Of a stretch of 64,000 bases of DNA, positions 32,634 through 45,400 are shown piece after piece (the first letter of the stretch is position 1; each line of letters begins with the position of its first letter). Position numbers and translations under genes: made by a program. The notes under the pieces are model-generated. The model did no database searches and was not told the DNA's origin. It saw only the letters and a list, made by a program, of their open reading frames with translations. Location: assembly GCA_030686995.1 (NCBI GenBank), contig CM060693.1:113593728-113657727 (forward strand). The letters are read 5' to 3'. Origin of the DNA: Artemisia argyi (Eukaryota; Streptophyta; Magnoliopsida; Asterales; Asteraceae).

Positions 32634-34346
32634 TGTTGGCATAAATATTACGATATTTAATCTAAACATTCTATTCATGTTTTGATGATTACAAAGATGT
32701 AAGTTACAACATATAACGTAAAGTGCTTAAGTTACTTGTGATCACAATTCATCTTTGCATTCTTACGTCAACAAGCCTCGACATCTCAACGTCTCGAGTT
32801 TGCCTCAACAATCACTTAAGGTATGTACAAACAAATGTCTAATACATTTTATGATCAAAGGGATTTTATTTAAACATTACAAAGTTTATAAAATAATATA
32901 AACATGTTATATATATTTTGAAAAACAATTTTGGTAATAAAAGGAAAATGTTTAATTCATAACAAATATATGAATTCAAATTTTTAACCAAAATCAGTTA
33001 GTTTTTCACCAAATAAACCTTCACCAGAAAAGACAAAGATTTCTGGCAGTTTCAGTAGGGCGGCCCCCTTAATTATGTGCGGCCCCCTTAATAATTAAGG
33101 GGACCGGCCATACAATTAAGTGACCGGCACGCTCCTCTGTCAGAAATCTTCTCCTATAAATACCACCTCAAACCTGGTAGTTTTCTGACCCTTTTGCACA
33201 AATATTTTCAGATCCAATTCTCTCTAAACATCCTTCTAAAACCCTTTGATCATAAGATTATTAATCTTTGTTTCAAGTGATCCAATCTCTCATAACTCAA
33301 AGTGCAAGAGAAGAATCCTCCCCATCATAAAGCCAAAAGATGTAGTTAGTGCTTATGTAAAGTTGTGAGCTTTGTATATGTAATAAGTAGATCAAGATGA
33401 TCTTACTTAGTAGTGAGTTTATGTGTGAGTAAGAAGTAGTAGTGTAGAGAAGTTATATAGGTATGAAGTAATAGGTATGTGAGTATGTAGTGGAGTATAG
33501 AAAAAGTTGTGAAGTAGTGAAGAAGTCATGAAGTTGTGAAGCCATGAAGAAGTCGTGAAGCCGTGAAGAAATAGGTGTGTTGTGAAGAAGAAGTAGTGAA
33601 GGTGTGATAAGTAGTGTAGTAGTTGTGTTGTGAAGAAGGTGTGTTGTGGTGTGAGATTGGTTCTAGCTACTATTAGAACTCGACATTTAGCTTAGTGTCG
33701 TTAAATGGTGTAAGCAAAAGTTGTGTAAGGTTTTCTCCGCCAAAAGGGAGCTTGTTGAGTAATGAAGAAAAATCTCGAGTAGGTGACTCGAGGAGTGGAG
33801 TAGGGCAAGGAAGGTGTCCTTGTAGCCGAACCACTATAAATCATCGTGTCCGGTTTGCATCCTCTTTCTCCTATCTTTTTACTTTCATTCTTGCATTTAT
33901 CGCGTTATATCTATGCTTGCAAATATGTGTTGATTGTTGCTTATATTATCATGATGATTGATTGTGGTGTAGTTACAAGTTAATATTATGATAGGATATA
34001 AAATTGTATGATATTGTCTAATGGACTTATATAAATTATTAACACTTCTCATATCAAGTTTAACTTAATCGATAATTTGATACAAAACGTTTTAAGACTT
34101 CAAAAGGAAAATGTATTCACATAAAGATCGACCAAAGTTTAATTCATAAAAATAAGTTTCGAAAACTAATTCATAAGCGTACATATATAATCGATCATAT
34201 TGATTATTTGTTGTTTTCACACTAAACTCTAATTGAAGCTTTTTCAAACAAACAATTGAATAAATTTGAATCAACATTTTGAAACCAAGTTTTTATAAAA
34301 TTAAAAAGAGGGGAAAACTATTCAACCCCCCTTCTAGTTTTCCACA
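32634..34346 (+). repeat. 5' LTR of the pol-less Copia derivative
   Basis: 1,713 bp, TGTTGGCATAA to AGTTTTCCACA. It has TATAAATA at 33155-33162, a GC-rich inverted repeat at 33060-33125, and a purine-rich GTGAAG/GAAGT repeat tract at about 33420-33650. The 88-codon frame at 33695-33961 occurs in both LTRs and is not taken as a gene. Confidence 0.96.
33155..33162 (+). promoter_or_regulatory. TATA box of the pol-less Copia 5' LTR
   Basis: TATAAATA inside CTCCTATAAATACCACC, a good plant core promoter. The 3' LTR has CATAAATA at the matching place (about 39190-39197), one base weaker. Confidence 0.6.
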
Positions 34347-34385
34347 ATTGGTACCAGAGTCACGTCGCTCAAATTTTCAAAACAA

Positions 34386-34442
34386 ATGGTTTTAAAAATT
34401 GAGTACGATCCATGTATCAAATTACCCATTAAGGAGGATTAA
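34386..34442 (+). pseudogene. Short gag start remnant
   Basis: Eighteen codons after the primer site, MVLKIEYDPCIKLPIKED, then TAA. The opening resembles the start of some Copia gag proteins, which would make it the stub of a deleted gag. Too short to be sure. Confidence 0.35.
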
Positions 34443-37204
34443 ATATGAAAAGTGTTTTGTTGATTGACTTGTATTAGTTTTGATGATATATACACTAATT
34501 ATACTAGCTCGAAATAATATTATGCTTAAAATAAGTGTTATATGTTCGGTATCAAAATCAGAAAGTTACACACCTTTCCGAAAAGAAAGAAAACAATATT
34601 TTACCAAAAATGAAATTTTGAGTACCAGATGGGCGGCCCCCTTAATTGTCTGGGCAACCCCCTTAAATACTGGGCGGTCCCCTTAATTATTTAAGGGGTC
34701 CGCCTGTCTGTTCGACAGTTTTTCAAAAACTTTGAAAAATCATATAAAATTAACCGTAACTCCGTAGAAGTTGTGCCACCCGGCGTTTTAAAGGTAATTG
34801 AGTCTACCTTCACTTAAAAATACTTACAAGTAACCATTATAAACTTAAATAAGTAAGAAAGTCAAAATACTATATGGTGGTCAAAAATTTGTGTTTCGTT
34901 TTAACGTAAAACTTTTGTTTTACCTTTTCCTTCAAGTCGGGTATTCCTAGTTGATATACTTTTGAAAAATTAAGTATTTATGTTTTCAAAATATTGATCT
35001 TAATTAAATTATAGAATGGGAGGAAACTATTTTATTTTCAAATAAATTCGAGCTAAGTAAACGTTGGTGTATATAATACACAAAACGACGACAAGTGTTT
35101 TATGTGTTATGTGAACTTCTTTGTGATTTTATTTTCTTAATTGAATATATTAAATGATTTTTTCTATTTGAAGTTTAGCTATGTATATATCTATGCATAT
35201 GTGCCCTATTAACGTATAGCTAGTTTGCCGATTTATACTTAACTAGATCCTATGCTAGATTTCTTACGTTAGGATTGTTATAATATGCTTGCATTGCATA
35301 TAGGTATAGATGGCTTAATGTTACTCAAACATCTTGTAAATGAGTTCAATCTAGTCACCTAAACATTTCAAACAATTTAATCTACTCTTCACAACACACT
35401 TAAATATTTTCTATAAATTAGCTTGTTTTACCTTAAGATGTTTAATAAGAGAAATTGAATCATTGTAAAACATTAATAGTTATATAAAAGAAAAAGTATT
35501 TTCAAAATCTAAGTGTGTTCATAATAAGTAAAAATGAAGAGTCTTTCACAAAAACAAAGCATATAACAATCATGAAATAATAAGTCAACTTTCAATCACT
35601 CACTAATAAATAATCTTAGGATTAATGGAACACACTATCAAAATGTTTATTTATTTCAAATGAATGTCCGTGAGGGTCAAGAAAGATCTTGATATTATAT
35701 CAATTCATTATTCAAATTATGGTTGATATATTCATCAAATCTAATTGACGTGTTTTTTAGTGTGGACAAGAAATTGGATTGCTATTTGTTTAGCTTCAAT
35801 ATTATATCAAATTACAACAAAAGATATAGTCTTGAATCTACATACTCAATCACACTAGATTGATATGAAAATAGTTACATCCTTTGTAGATGAAAAGAGT
35901 GTGCATTGGATCATAACTCACACTTGTGTTGATAATGTCATATTGAATCTACTTGTCCAATAATTGTGTTCCAAATATTAGAATAACATTTTAAACACAT
36001 TTATAAAATATACAATGAAGTAGGATTGACGACTTGGATGTTTCGTCCGAAATATTCAAGCAATTTACATTGCAATGCAATGGATAAATGTGTCATATCC
36101 GAAAAATCAAACATGAGCAAACTAACAACATATGTAAACTTTGCTCACACTACTTAAAATCGTCACTTCAAGATAAAATACATATTTAAGAACAATACAC
36201 ACTATATATTATATGTATTTCATTTTCTTTGTAGCATGAATGGTTGTGTTACAAGATAATGCACTACACTTTTCTTTTTGAAATAGTTTAAGTTATTAGA
36301 ATTGAAAAATAACTTGTCACAATGCATAAACAAGTAAAATTCATTTTGTTTCAAATACTAGTTAAAATATGATATATAACATTGGCAAAAATCATAGAAA
36401 ATAATATTTGCTTTAGAATACATAAATGTCTAGTTTTGATATCATTTGTGAATCACAATCTCATTTAAGATAAATAATCTTAATGAGATTCATTTTTCAA
36501 GATATGCTAAGGAGCATTCTTAAATCAAGCACATTTATTAAATCAAGTAATATGCCATCAAAACCAAACAACCGGTAAATCATGAAGAAAAGATTAAAAC
36601 TTTTTATTTACTCTTATCTAAACATTCAACACGTCTCTATTAGGATCGTGAATAAAATATATCATCTAGATTTACCTTCATTAAAACATGATGTTTGAGT
36701 CACATTAAACCAAGTATTAATGAATCAAGCAAACTTCATATTTGGTAATCTTCGCTAAGTAAATTTAGGAACTCAATTTCTTCTAAAAAGAGAATGACTA
36801 CTGGAGAATCTATTGACTAGAAATTCAATTTAACCTAACGGTTGAATTGCTTCTATGTGAGAAGTTGGATGTGTGTAACCCGTAAAAATGGTCGTGTTTA
36901 GCCTGAATTGAGCACCACTAGTAATAGTCTCATACTCATTCTCCAACTTGATTAAATTGCTCTTCCTATATATACCTAACACTAGTTTACTTTTGTGAAC
37001 TTTGCTTCTCATTAGATTCTTTCTTTCCTAGATTTATGGCACATCGCATATATGTTGTTTCTAGATGTTTATTTCCTCCTATGTGATTTGATTGTATGCC
37101 TTTACATGCTTAACTCTATGTCCGTATGAGCACGAATTTAATGGGAAGGGAAAACACACTCACTCACATATATTCTTCTACCTTACACTCAAAGCCTAAC
37201 ACCT
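34443..37204 (+). other. Non-coding interior of the pol-less Copia derivative
   Basis: AT-rich, stops in all frames. The block 34630-34705 repeats the LTR's GGGCGGCCCCCTTAAT motif in three versions and a facing inverted copy. No enzyme motif was found. Confidence 0.6.
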
Positions 37205-37830
37205 ATGATTGGTTCCACCAATGCTTCTTCTCATGATAAGCATGCACAATCCCAAAACAACAATCCAAACCTAATCACCAATGCTTCTCACTTGATGCTC
37301 ATTCAACAAAAACAACACTCACTCATGAAGAAACTCTTCCACCCTTTTCATGTTTTCATGACTACCCAAGCTCAACCATGTCTCCACCACCAAGAATACG
37401 ACCACCACATCCTACAACCTCACATGCCATTCCTATGTTGCATGTTCAAACCTTTACCCAAGACAACCATAATGTTCCACCATCATCACCTTCCTCCGAA
37501 CACTTGAAGTTCGTTGAGGAGCTAAAAGAGGCTCATGAGCTTAGTGCTCTTTTAGCATTACATCTTGCTCAACGCAATTTGGATCCACCCCAATCAAGCC
37601 CACCATCATCACCACAAAACATCAACCAAGTTGAGAAGCATGTCAACAATTGCCCTTGTTGCATCTTCCTTCAACAACAAACCATTGCTTTGAATGAGCA
37701 CTTCACTTGGATTGAGCATCTTCTCGCTAGTTCTCATCCAAAACCCTCGCTTGAACAACATCCAAACTCTCAATCAACCTCTTCGGCTCCAAAATCTACA
37801 CCCCTAAAAGTCAAGCGAATTTCTTTATGA
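37205..37830 (+). pseudogene. Pro/Gln/His-rich frame of the pol-less Copia derivative
   Basis: Two overlapping frames (37205-37507, and 37378-37830 with ATG at 37378). The second gives 150 residues: a Pro-rich start, an amphipathic stretch (KFVEELKEAHELSALLALHL), a CPCC pair, then a Ser/Pro-rich end. I do not recognise a family. The two frames probably formed one frame before an indel near 37375. It may be a relic gag or a private element protein. Confidence 0.4.
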
Positions 37831-38426
37831 AATGCATCTTTTCCACTTCCTAGCAAGTGAAGAACACAAAGAAGATATCCAAGCTTCAAGTGTTGTCAAG
37901 CCATCACCACCTCATTCACATATCCATTCGGTCGTCAACCAACGAAACACCTAAAAATCCCTTGATTCCAAATCATCCACCCTTGTCAAATGTTATATTA
38001 ATCTAAACCATATTTGCCAACCTTTTGTCATTACCTTCCCTTTTCATTCACACTCATCCTTCTTTATTTTTCTATGTCTTTAAAAGAACGCATTATTATC
38101 ATTTTTTTAACTCTTTTAGAATATATATTTTGGTATCTTTTGCCAAAATATGTTGGTAGAATCTTTGCATTAGGTTCCAATCATTATCATGTCTTAAGCT
38201 TTGGTCATGGTAATTTTTTTTGGACGTTAGGTTGTTGTTTTTAAAACAATAATTACATGTGTCATATTTTTAGTGCATATACCTATTACTTTCATATATT
38301 GTTCCCCTATTAGTATCATGCATATACCTATCATCATCATTATATATATTTGCACTTGTCTACTAACTTTGTTTTGAAGGATTACTTCATCGCTCGATTC
38401 TTTGGTAGCCAAAACTAGTTTTGAGC

Positions 38427-38687
38427 ATACACCAAGGGGGAGTATACACCAAGGGGGAGCATACACCAAGGGGGAGCATTAAGGTTGATAGGATAAAGGC
38501 TTCACTTACGATGATGCAAGCTCGCCTTTTACATTCTTTCTCAAGGATTCAAGCGTAGCTGAAGTCTCGTCTAAGTGTCCACCTTTTTGCTTCGACAAAA
38601 GGGGGAGAAGAAGTGTAAACAAGTAACTTATACATTTTACTATGAGTTATAGTTTACATAGTTTGTCATCATCAAAAAGGGGGAGAT
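38427..38687 (+). repeat. Three 17-bp polypurine-like repeats and the terminal polypurine tract
   Basis: ATACACCAAGGGGGAGY is repeated head to tail at 38427-38443, 38444-38460 and 38461-38477. AAAGGGGGAG occurs again near 38597-38608, and the LTR-adjacent tract at 38675-38687. Any of these purine runs could resist RNase H and prime plus-strand DNA; normally only one, sometimes two, are used. Confidence 0.8.
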
Positions 38688-40394
38688 TGTTGGCATAAAT
38701 ATTACGATATTTAATCTAAACATTCTCTTCATGTTTTGATGATGACAAAGATGTAAGTTACAACATATAACGTAAAGTGCTTAAGTTACTTGTGATCACA
38801 ATTCATCTTTGCATTCTTACATCAACAAGCCTCGACATCTCAACGTCTCGAGTTTGCCTCAACAATCACTTAAGGTATGTACAAACAAATGTCTAATACA
38901 TTTTATGATCAAAGGGATTTTATTTAAACATTACAAAGTTTATAAAATAATATAAACATGTTATATATTTTTTGAAAAACAATTTTGGTAATTAAAGGAA
39001 AATGTTTAGTTCATAAGAAATATATGAATTCAAATTTTTAACCAAAATCAGTTAGTTTTTCACCAAATAAACCTTCACCAAAAAGACAAAGATTTCTGGC
39101 CGTTTTAGTAGGGCGGCCCCCTTAATAATTAAGGGGACTGGCCATACAATTAAGGGGACCGGCACGCTCCTCTGTCAGAAATCTTCTCCCATAAATACCA
39201 CCTCAAACCTGGTAGTTTTCTGACCCTTTTGCACAAATATTTTCAGATCCAATTCTCTCTAAACATCCTTCTAAAACCCTTTGATCATAAGATTATTAAT
39301 CTTTGTTTCAAGTGATCCAATCTCTCATAACTCAAAGTGCAAGAGAAGAATCCTCCCCATCATAAAGCCAAAAGATGTAGTTAGTGCTTATGTAAAGTTG
39401 TGAGCTTTGTATATGTAATAGGTAGATCAAGATGATCTTACTTAGTAGTGATTTTATGTGTGAGTAAGAAGTAGTGTGAAGAAGTAGTAGTGTGGAGAAG
39501 TTATATAGGTATGAAGTAATAGGTGTGTGAGTATGTAGTGCAGTATAGAAGAAGTTGTGAAGTAGTGAAGAAGTCATGAAGTTGTGAAGCCATGAAGAAG
39601 TCGTGAAGCCGTGAAGAAATAGGTGTGTTGTGAAGAAGAAGTAGTGAAGGTGTGATAAGTAGTGTAGTAGTTGTGTTGTGAAGAAGGTGTGTTGTGGTGT
39701 GAGATTGGTTCTAGCTACTATTAGAACTCGACATTTAACTTAGTGTCGTTAAATGGTGTAAGCAAAAGTTGTGTAAGGTTTTCTCCGCCAAAAGGGAGCT
39801 TGTTGAGTAGTGAAGAAAACTCTCTAGTAGGTGACCCGAGGAGTGGAGTAGGGCAAGGAAGGTGTCCTTGTAGCCGAACCACTATAAATCATCGTGTCCG
39901 GTTTGCATCCTCTTTCTCCTATCTTTTTACTTTCATTCTTGCATTTATCGCGTTATATCTATGCTTGCAAATATGTGTTGATTGTTGCTTATATTATCAT
40001 GATGATTGATTGTGGTGTAGTTACAAGTTAATATTATGATAGGATACAAAATTGCATGATATTGTCTAATGGACTTATATATATTATTAACACTTCTCAT
40101 ATCAAGTTTAACTTAATCGATAATTTGATACAAAACGTTTTAAGACTTCAAAAGGAAAACGTATCCACATAAAGATCGACCAAAGTTTAATTCATAAAAA
40201 TAAGTTTCGAAAACTAATTCATAAGCGTACATATATAATCGATCATATTGATTATATGTTGTTTTCACACTAAACTCTAATTGAAGGTTTTTCAAACAAA
40301 CAATTGAATAAATTTGAATCAACATTTTGAAACCAAGTTTTTATAAAATTAAAAAGAGGAGAAAACTATTCAACCCCCCTTCTAGTTTTCCACA
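38688..40394 (+). repeat. 3' LTR of the pol-less Copia derivative
   Basis: 1,707 bp, about 2% different from the 5' copy by eye over its first 340 bases. The GC-rich inverted repeat (39115-39170) and the GTGAAG-rich tract (39460-39710) are conserved. Confidence 0.96.
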
Positions 40395-41703
40395 AATGAC
40401 TCAAGCTGCTATTCGCAAACTAGTTAAAGATAGTGTAAATGCAGCACTCACAACTGAACGAGCAGCCGTAGCTGCAGAAGCTGCAGCAGCCGCTGAAGCC
40501 GCTACAGCTACTAATGCTGCAGCAGCCGCTGAAGCCGCCACAGCTGCGGGAAGTTGCTAGAGCTGCAGAAGCTGCCCGAATTGCCACCGCCACATTTAAC
40601 ATTGGAGGACCAAACCCAACTAGTCCTCTAGTGATAAATGTTGATTCGGTACCTAAGGGTTGCTCATTCATGTCCTATTTGAAATGCGAGCCCATAAAAT
40701 TCAAGGGTACTGAAGGAGCCGTAGGTTTGACCCGCTGGTTTGAGAAAGCGGAGTCGGTATTTTTGGTCAGCAAATGTACTGAGAGTGATAAAGTTCAATA
40801 TGCCGCTAGTACACTGCTGAATGAAGCATTATCATGGTGGAATTCAATATCTCAACCAATAGGCATTGAAAATGCTTATAAGATTTCTTGGGATAACTTG
40901 AAGAAGATGATGATCAAAGAGTACTGCCCCCGCAGTGAAATGCAGAAGTTAGAAGTGGAATTTTGGGACCACGTTGTTAAAGGAAATGACATCATAACTT
41001 ACAACCGTCGATTCCAAGAATTGAGGATTCTATGTCCAACAATGGTTTCAACCAAAGAGAAATTATTGGAACGATATATCTGGGGACTTCCACCAAGTAT
41101 ACAAGGGAATGTAACTTCAACCAATCCCAAGGAACTTGATGAAGCTATGCGGATGTCTCGCAGTCTCATGGATCAAGTGGTGTGTACAGCAGAAACCCGA
41201 AGGCAAAACTTCCACAACAACACCAACAACTCCAACTACCATAACAACGATAACAATAGGAACAACAACACAAGCGACCATGGGATGGTAACCATGGAAG
41301 TAACAACAACAACAACCCAAATCAAAACAACAATCATCATAACCAGCAAAACAAAAGACAAGAAGCCGCAACGGCTTATGTTGCTGTACCAGCCGGAGGT
41401 AAATACTTTGGGACTCTACCACAGTGTACCAAGTGCAACTACCATCATGCAGGTCCTTGCCCGGCTAAGTGCAACAATTGCCAAAAGCCAGGACATCTTG
41501 CCAAGGATTGTAGAAGAAATACAGTAGCTCCTGGTAGCGATGCACAGCCAATAGTTATATGCTTCGGGTGTGGAGAAATTGGACATTACAAGAATCGATG
41601 TCCACAAAACCAAGGTCAACAAGTTGAAGACAACCAGGGGAGAGCATATATGTTAGGAGGAGAAGGAGCTTATCAGAATCTCAACAACACTGCAGAACAA
41701 TGA

Positions 41704-42473
41704 AGTTTAGAACTTAGCAGTCATATTTATTTATGCACTATGTTGTACTACGTGTATGTCATCCCTAGTAATGGGAAGTTTTATGACTTAAGAATATTTA
41801 CTGTTCAATAAACAACTCCTTATGATAATTCTCATCTATTGTAATTTCTATCTCCAAACCAAATTGACTGTTTAGTAGACTATTACCATTCTCTAAATTT
41901 ACCCAGCATCATCTCAAACCATTAAAACTCATCAAACCAACCGTTACAACCACAAGCTCATTAACAGATCTTGATGCACTTTTAAAGCTCAAATCATCCT
42001 TAGTTACACCACAAGCACCCTCATCAGCTTTACAAAATTGAATACCATCTAAAACTTTTAAGAAACACAATACTACGTGACTAAACCGAACATCACATTA
42101 TCGGTCCTAAATTATACATAGCCTGATCACCTATGTCTAATTCAGGAGGGATCATGTTATACTGGGAGCAGTCACCTGTATGTTTTCTTAGAAACAAACT
42201 TCTCACCTATAATCTTAAAACAAATTTCGTGTGAGTATAGGCAATTCATAAGTATTCATACGATAGAGTACGACAATTAATCACTCTCACTTTACCTTTC
42301 CCACATAAAAGTAAACCTTATCTTGTGCCATACACTGAAATGACAAATCAAACTACATCACTGGTAATTCCAGACTCTAGTCCTCATAAGTAACCACACC
42401 TCTTCATCGACACCACTCCAACATATAACACACATAGAACTTCGGGACGAAGTTCCCCGTACGGGGTAGAGAC
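41704..42473 (+). mobile_element. Trailing region of the gag-only Gypsy element
   Basis: About 770 bases between gag and the 3' LTR with no open frame. A 60-base block at 42101-42160 is close to 85-90% identical to the inverse of 26121-26180 in the nested Gypsy element, including its hairpin. ACTTCGGGACGAAGTTCCCC before the LTR matches the end of Tekay-type pol next to the polypurine tract. These look like relics left when pol was deleted. Confidence 0.65.
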
Positions 42474-45400
42474 TGTAACAATTCACATTTTTCAGGTTAA
42501 CTTCTATTCCCGAAAATTTCACTATTCATTTTACTATTCATTTTTCCAAAATTTGATTTTTATTTCATATTCTCGTATGATAAATCATTTCCATGTCAAA
42601 ATAAAAGTTTGACACTCATCAGATCATTTTCGCGAAAGTTATTAAGGAACTACACGTTTTAGGGTAAAACGTCATTCAAAAATCCTACGCACAACGAAAC
42701 TCGACCACGTTAATTTTCCCCGCATCAGAAAAATGTTTGATACACTCATGAATTATTTGAGAATTAATCATGACTGAGAAAAATGTGACCAAATAAACCT
42801 CGGCCGTGAGAAACAGGAATTTTCGTTTCTAAGCACTTTTACTTAGCCGTAACCTTAGCCTATACCTGCACCGCATTTCTAAGATGATTTGAGTTTTCAC
42901 ATTTTTGGAATAAGTCAACATATTTTTCCCCCCTCCTTTGACCAAAAATCATTCCTTGATTTTATAAATCATTCCTTCATTTTTAGGCTTACGGTTTTAT
43001 GTCTTAAAGACATTAAATACCAACCGACACTAGACTGAGCCCAGTCTAGACATTATAAGTCATTTCAAATCATTATTATCATATTAGAAAAGTAACATTT
43101 TACTTTTCTCAATTTTACACAATATTCGTATGTTTTACGTATTACGCGTTTTAGACCCGTGTTTCCAGTTTTAGCAGGGTTTTAGCACCCCAATGGAACC
43201 TACCACTCATTTTATATTTTATTATGGAGTATATTGATATGTTTAACCATTCTTTCAAGTTCCACATTTTTACGATACCCGGTTTTACGTTTTGAGGCTT
43301 AATCATTTACGGTTAGCATTTTTCGGAGTCAAAACTAGCTCCATAAGTAGGATAATATCACCAAGACCAACTCATCCTTCATATCTTCATATGAACCGAA
43401 TTAGGGGGGGGGGATTCACACCCTTGTGTGTCATGATCTCATGCTAAGAGCCTTAGGATCCATCCATGTGTTACACTTGCTCTCCAAGCTTTGACTAGTC
43501 AAGGTTTGTAACCTCCTCAAGGCCATATAAAGCCTCCTTGCCCTCCTTGTTGCCGTCCACCATCACACACACCATCACCTCACACTTAGCTAATTCTCTT
43601 CCAATTTTACGCAAGAATCAAGTGCTACAACAACATATAAACCCTAGTTTGATTTTAAGTAATTAAACTACTTCCAATCTTTTGAAACTTTGGTGATTCT
43701 CTTGAGTTTAGATCTACTCAAGTCACCTCAACTTTCATCATCTCTCTTTCAAGAATACAAGGGTAGAAATATTGCATGAAGTGAAGTAGAGTGAAGCTTA
43801 AGTCTATCAAAGTCCTTACCTTACATGTTAACTTCCTTTCTTAATTGAAAGCCAAAAGTTGTAAGCAAAACCCTAACATACTTCTTGTTAAATATCATAT
43901 TCATGTTATTTACATATCATTCATGCTATATTTTGTCTTTTGATCATGTCCATGATGTATAAAAATGGGTAAAACAAGTTATTGTAAATGATTGTTAACT
44001 TATGTTATTTAAACAAGTAAACTAGTGACTTTCTTGGTGAAATCTGATCAAAATGGTATAATTATGATATTGGAAAATTACATATTGTAGTAGAGGACTT
44101 AACAAGGAAACCATAGCAATTTGAACCACTTAAAATGAGTACATGAGTAAAAAGTTATGACCATTTGAAGTTACCAAAACTTTGCGGCAAAACTGCCTAA
44201 ATACCTTCTGTGACAGAACATAAAACACGCAAAAAGAGGCCCTTCTGATCCGTTTCACGAAAAAGTTAAAACACGAAAGTTGTCCGGAATCATGTTTTCT
44301 TCAAAAATTCAGGGGCACGTATCCAGAAAACTAATAACGAATGAGATTCACTTCAGTTTCTTAACAGCTATTTTATATACCAAAGTTACTAAATAATAGT
44401 TATGATTTAATAAGACCAAGAGGTCTAATGACCTAAATTCAAGACCACAACCATGGCTAAAGCCAAGGTTGAGTCTTAATACCATGGAACAATGACCAAA
44501 GGTCATGGAAAGGCCATGACTAAATGACCATATAAACTTACTCAGGCGAAAAGATGAGCTAAAGAGTTGGCGATAACTTAAACATACAATTTGGATCTAC
44601 TTCATCTAAAGAACCATGAGATCTTACAAGTAATTGTCATACAAGACTTAAGAAACTTATCCTAATAACAATCTTCATGTAAAAATAAACTTTCCTAAGT
44701 TTATTCAAATATTGGACATGTAACTTTTCGGATCAAAACTTATATATATATATTATCAAATACTACAATAGTAGGGAGCCTCAAGTGAGGAGTTCATTAA
44801 GTAAGCCGTCGAGATGAGTTGTGGATTTACAAATTAAAGTGTCATGGCTCCTCAAACGTTTACTACATGACTTCTGAATTATGTTGGCCCGAACGGTAGT
44901 AAACGATATATAAACTATACATGTTTCATGAATCATTTCTTTTCAAAGACTTACACTATACTTTGTACACATCATGGACTAAATGCAAGACATATATAAA
45001 TTCTTCATACTCTTTACTCAAATCCTAAGTCGCAACATTCTATTACAGGTTGATTGTAGAAACCTTCGCGATCCGACCATCACATTCACTACTTGCTATT
45101 TAACTTAAGGTGAGTTTATAGCCCCACTTTCCATTACTTAATTGTTTTACAAACCCTTGGGGGAATACATGCTATTATTTTTCAACCGAACACAATGCTT
45201 TTCAATTGTATGCTTGCCTGATTGTTTTATTATCACTAAGTAACATCCTTGCCAAACCAAGATCCCTTATTATGAACCATTTAATCACTAGTAATAGTGA
45301 GCGCGAATATTGTGAATAGGCCTATTGGGATTGACGAATCCCATTTGTGTTGACTAAGTTCAAACAAATGCATTAATATTTGAAACATAGGTATGACGGC

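Larger units (their letters stand above)
32634..40394 (+). mobile_element. Pol-less Copia derivative (SIRE/Maximus-like), nested in gag
   Basis: A 7.8-kb element with LTRs at 32634-34346 and 38688-40394 and the duplication AATGA at 32629-32633 and 40395-40399. The primer site (TGGTACCAGAGTC, 34349-34361) and polypurine tract (AAAAAGGGGGAGAT ending at 38687) place it on the plus strand. The TGTTGG terminus, the AAGGGGGAGATTG junction and the LTR text resemble SIRE/Maximus Copia elements. Of 4.3 kb inside, only a short gag-like start and a Pro/Gln-rich frame look coding. It is non-autonomous. Confidence 0.93.
32600..41703 (+). pseudogene. Gypsy gag with three zinc knuckles, split by a nested element
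   Basis: ATG at 32600, 34 coding bases, then the insertion 32634-40394; coding resumes at 40400 in phase. The N-terminus is Ala/Glu-rich (AAEAAAAAEAATATNAAAAA). The capsid-like Retrotrans_gag domain follows (about 40690-41150: LTRWFEKAESVF, WWNSI, YCPRSEMQKLEVEFW). An Asn-rich linker and three zinc knuckles come next: CX2CX3HX4C at about 41430-41465, then CNNCQKPGHLAKDC and CFGCGEIGHYKNRC, ending at TGA 41701-41703. Two frameshifts are seen: one extra base near 40548, giving TAG at 40558-40560, and one in the linker near 41230-41300. Gag packages the element's RNA. The frame stops where protease would begin, so no pol was present even before decay. Confidence 0.92.

Noticed and set aside
33695..33961. 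88-codon frame repeated at 39743-40009
   Set aside because: Inside both LTRs of the pol-less Copia derivative; its conservation reflects LTR identity.
38427..38477. Spaced repeats considered as a CRISPR-like array
   Set aside because: Three head-to-tail 17-mers without spacers in a plant retrotransposon; they are polypurine-type repeats.
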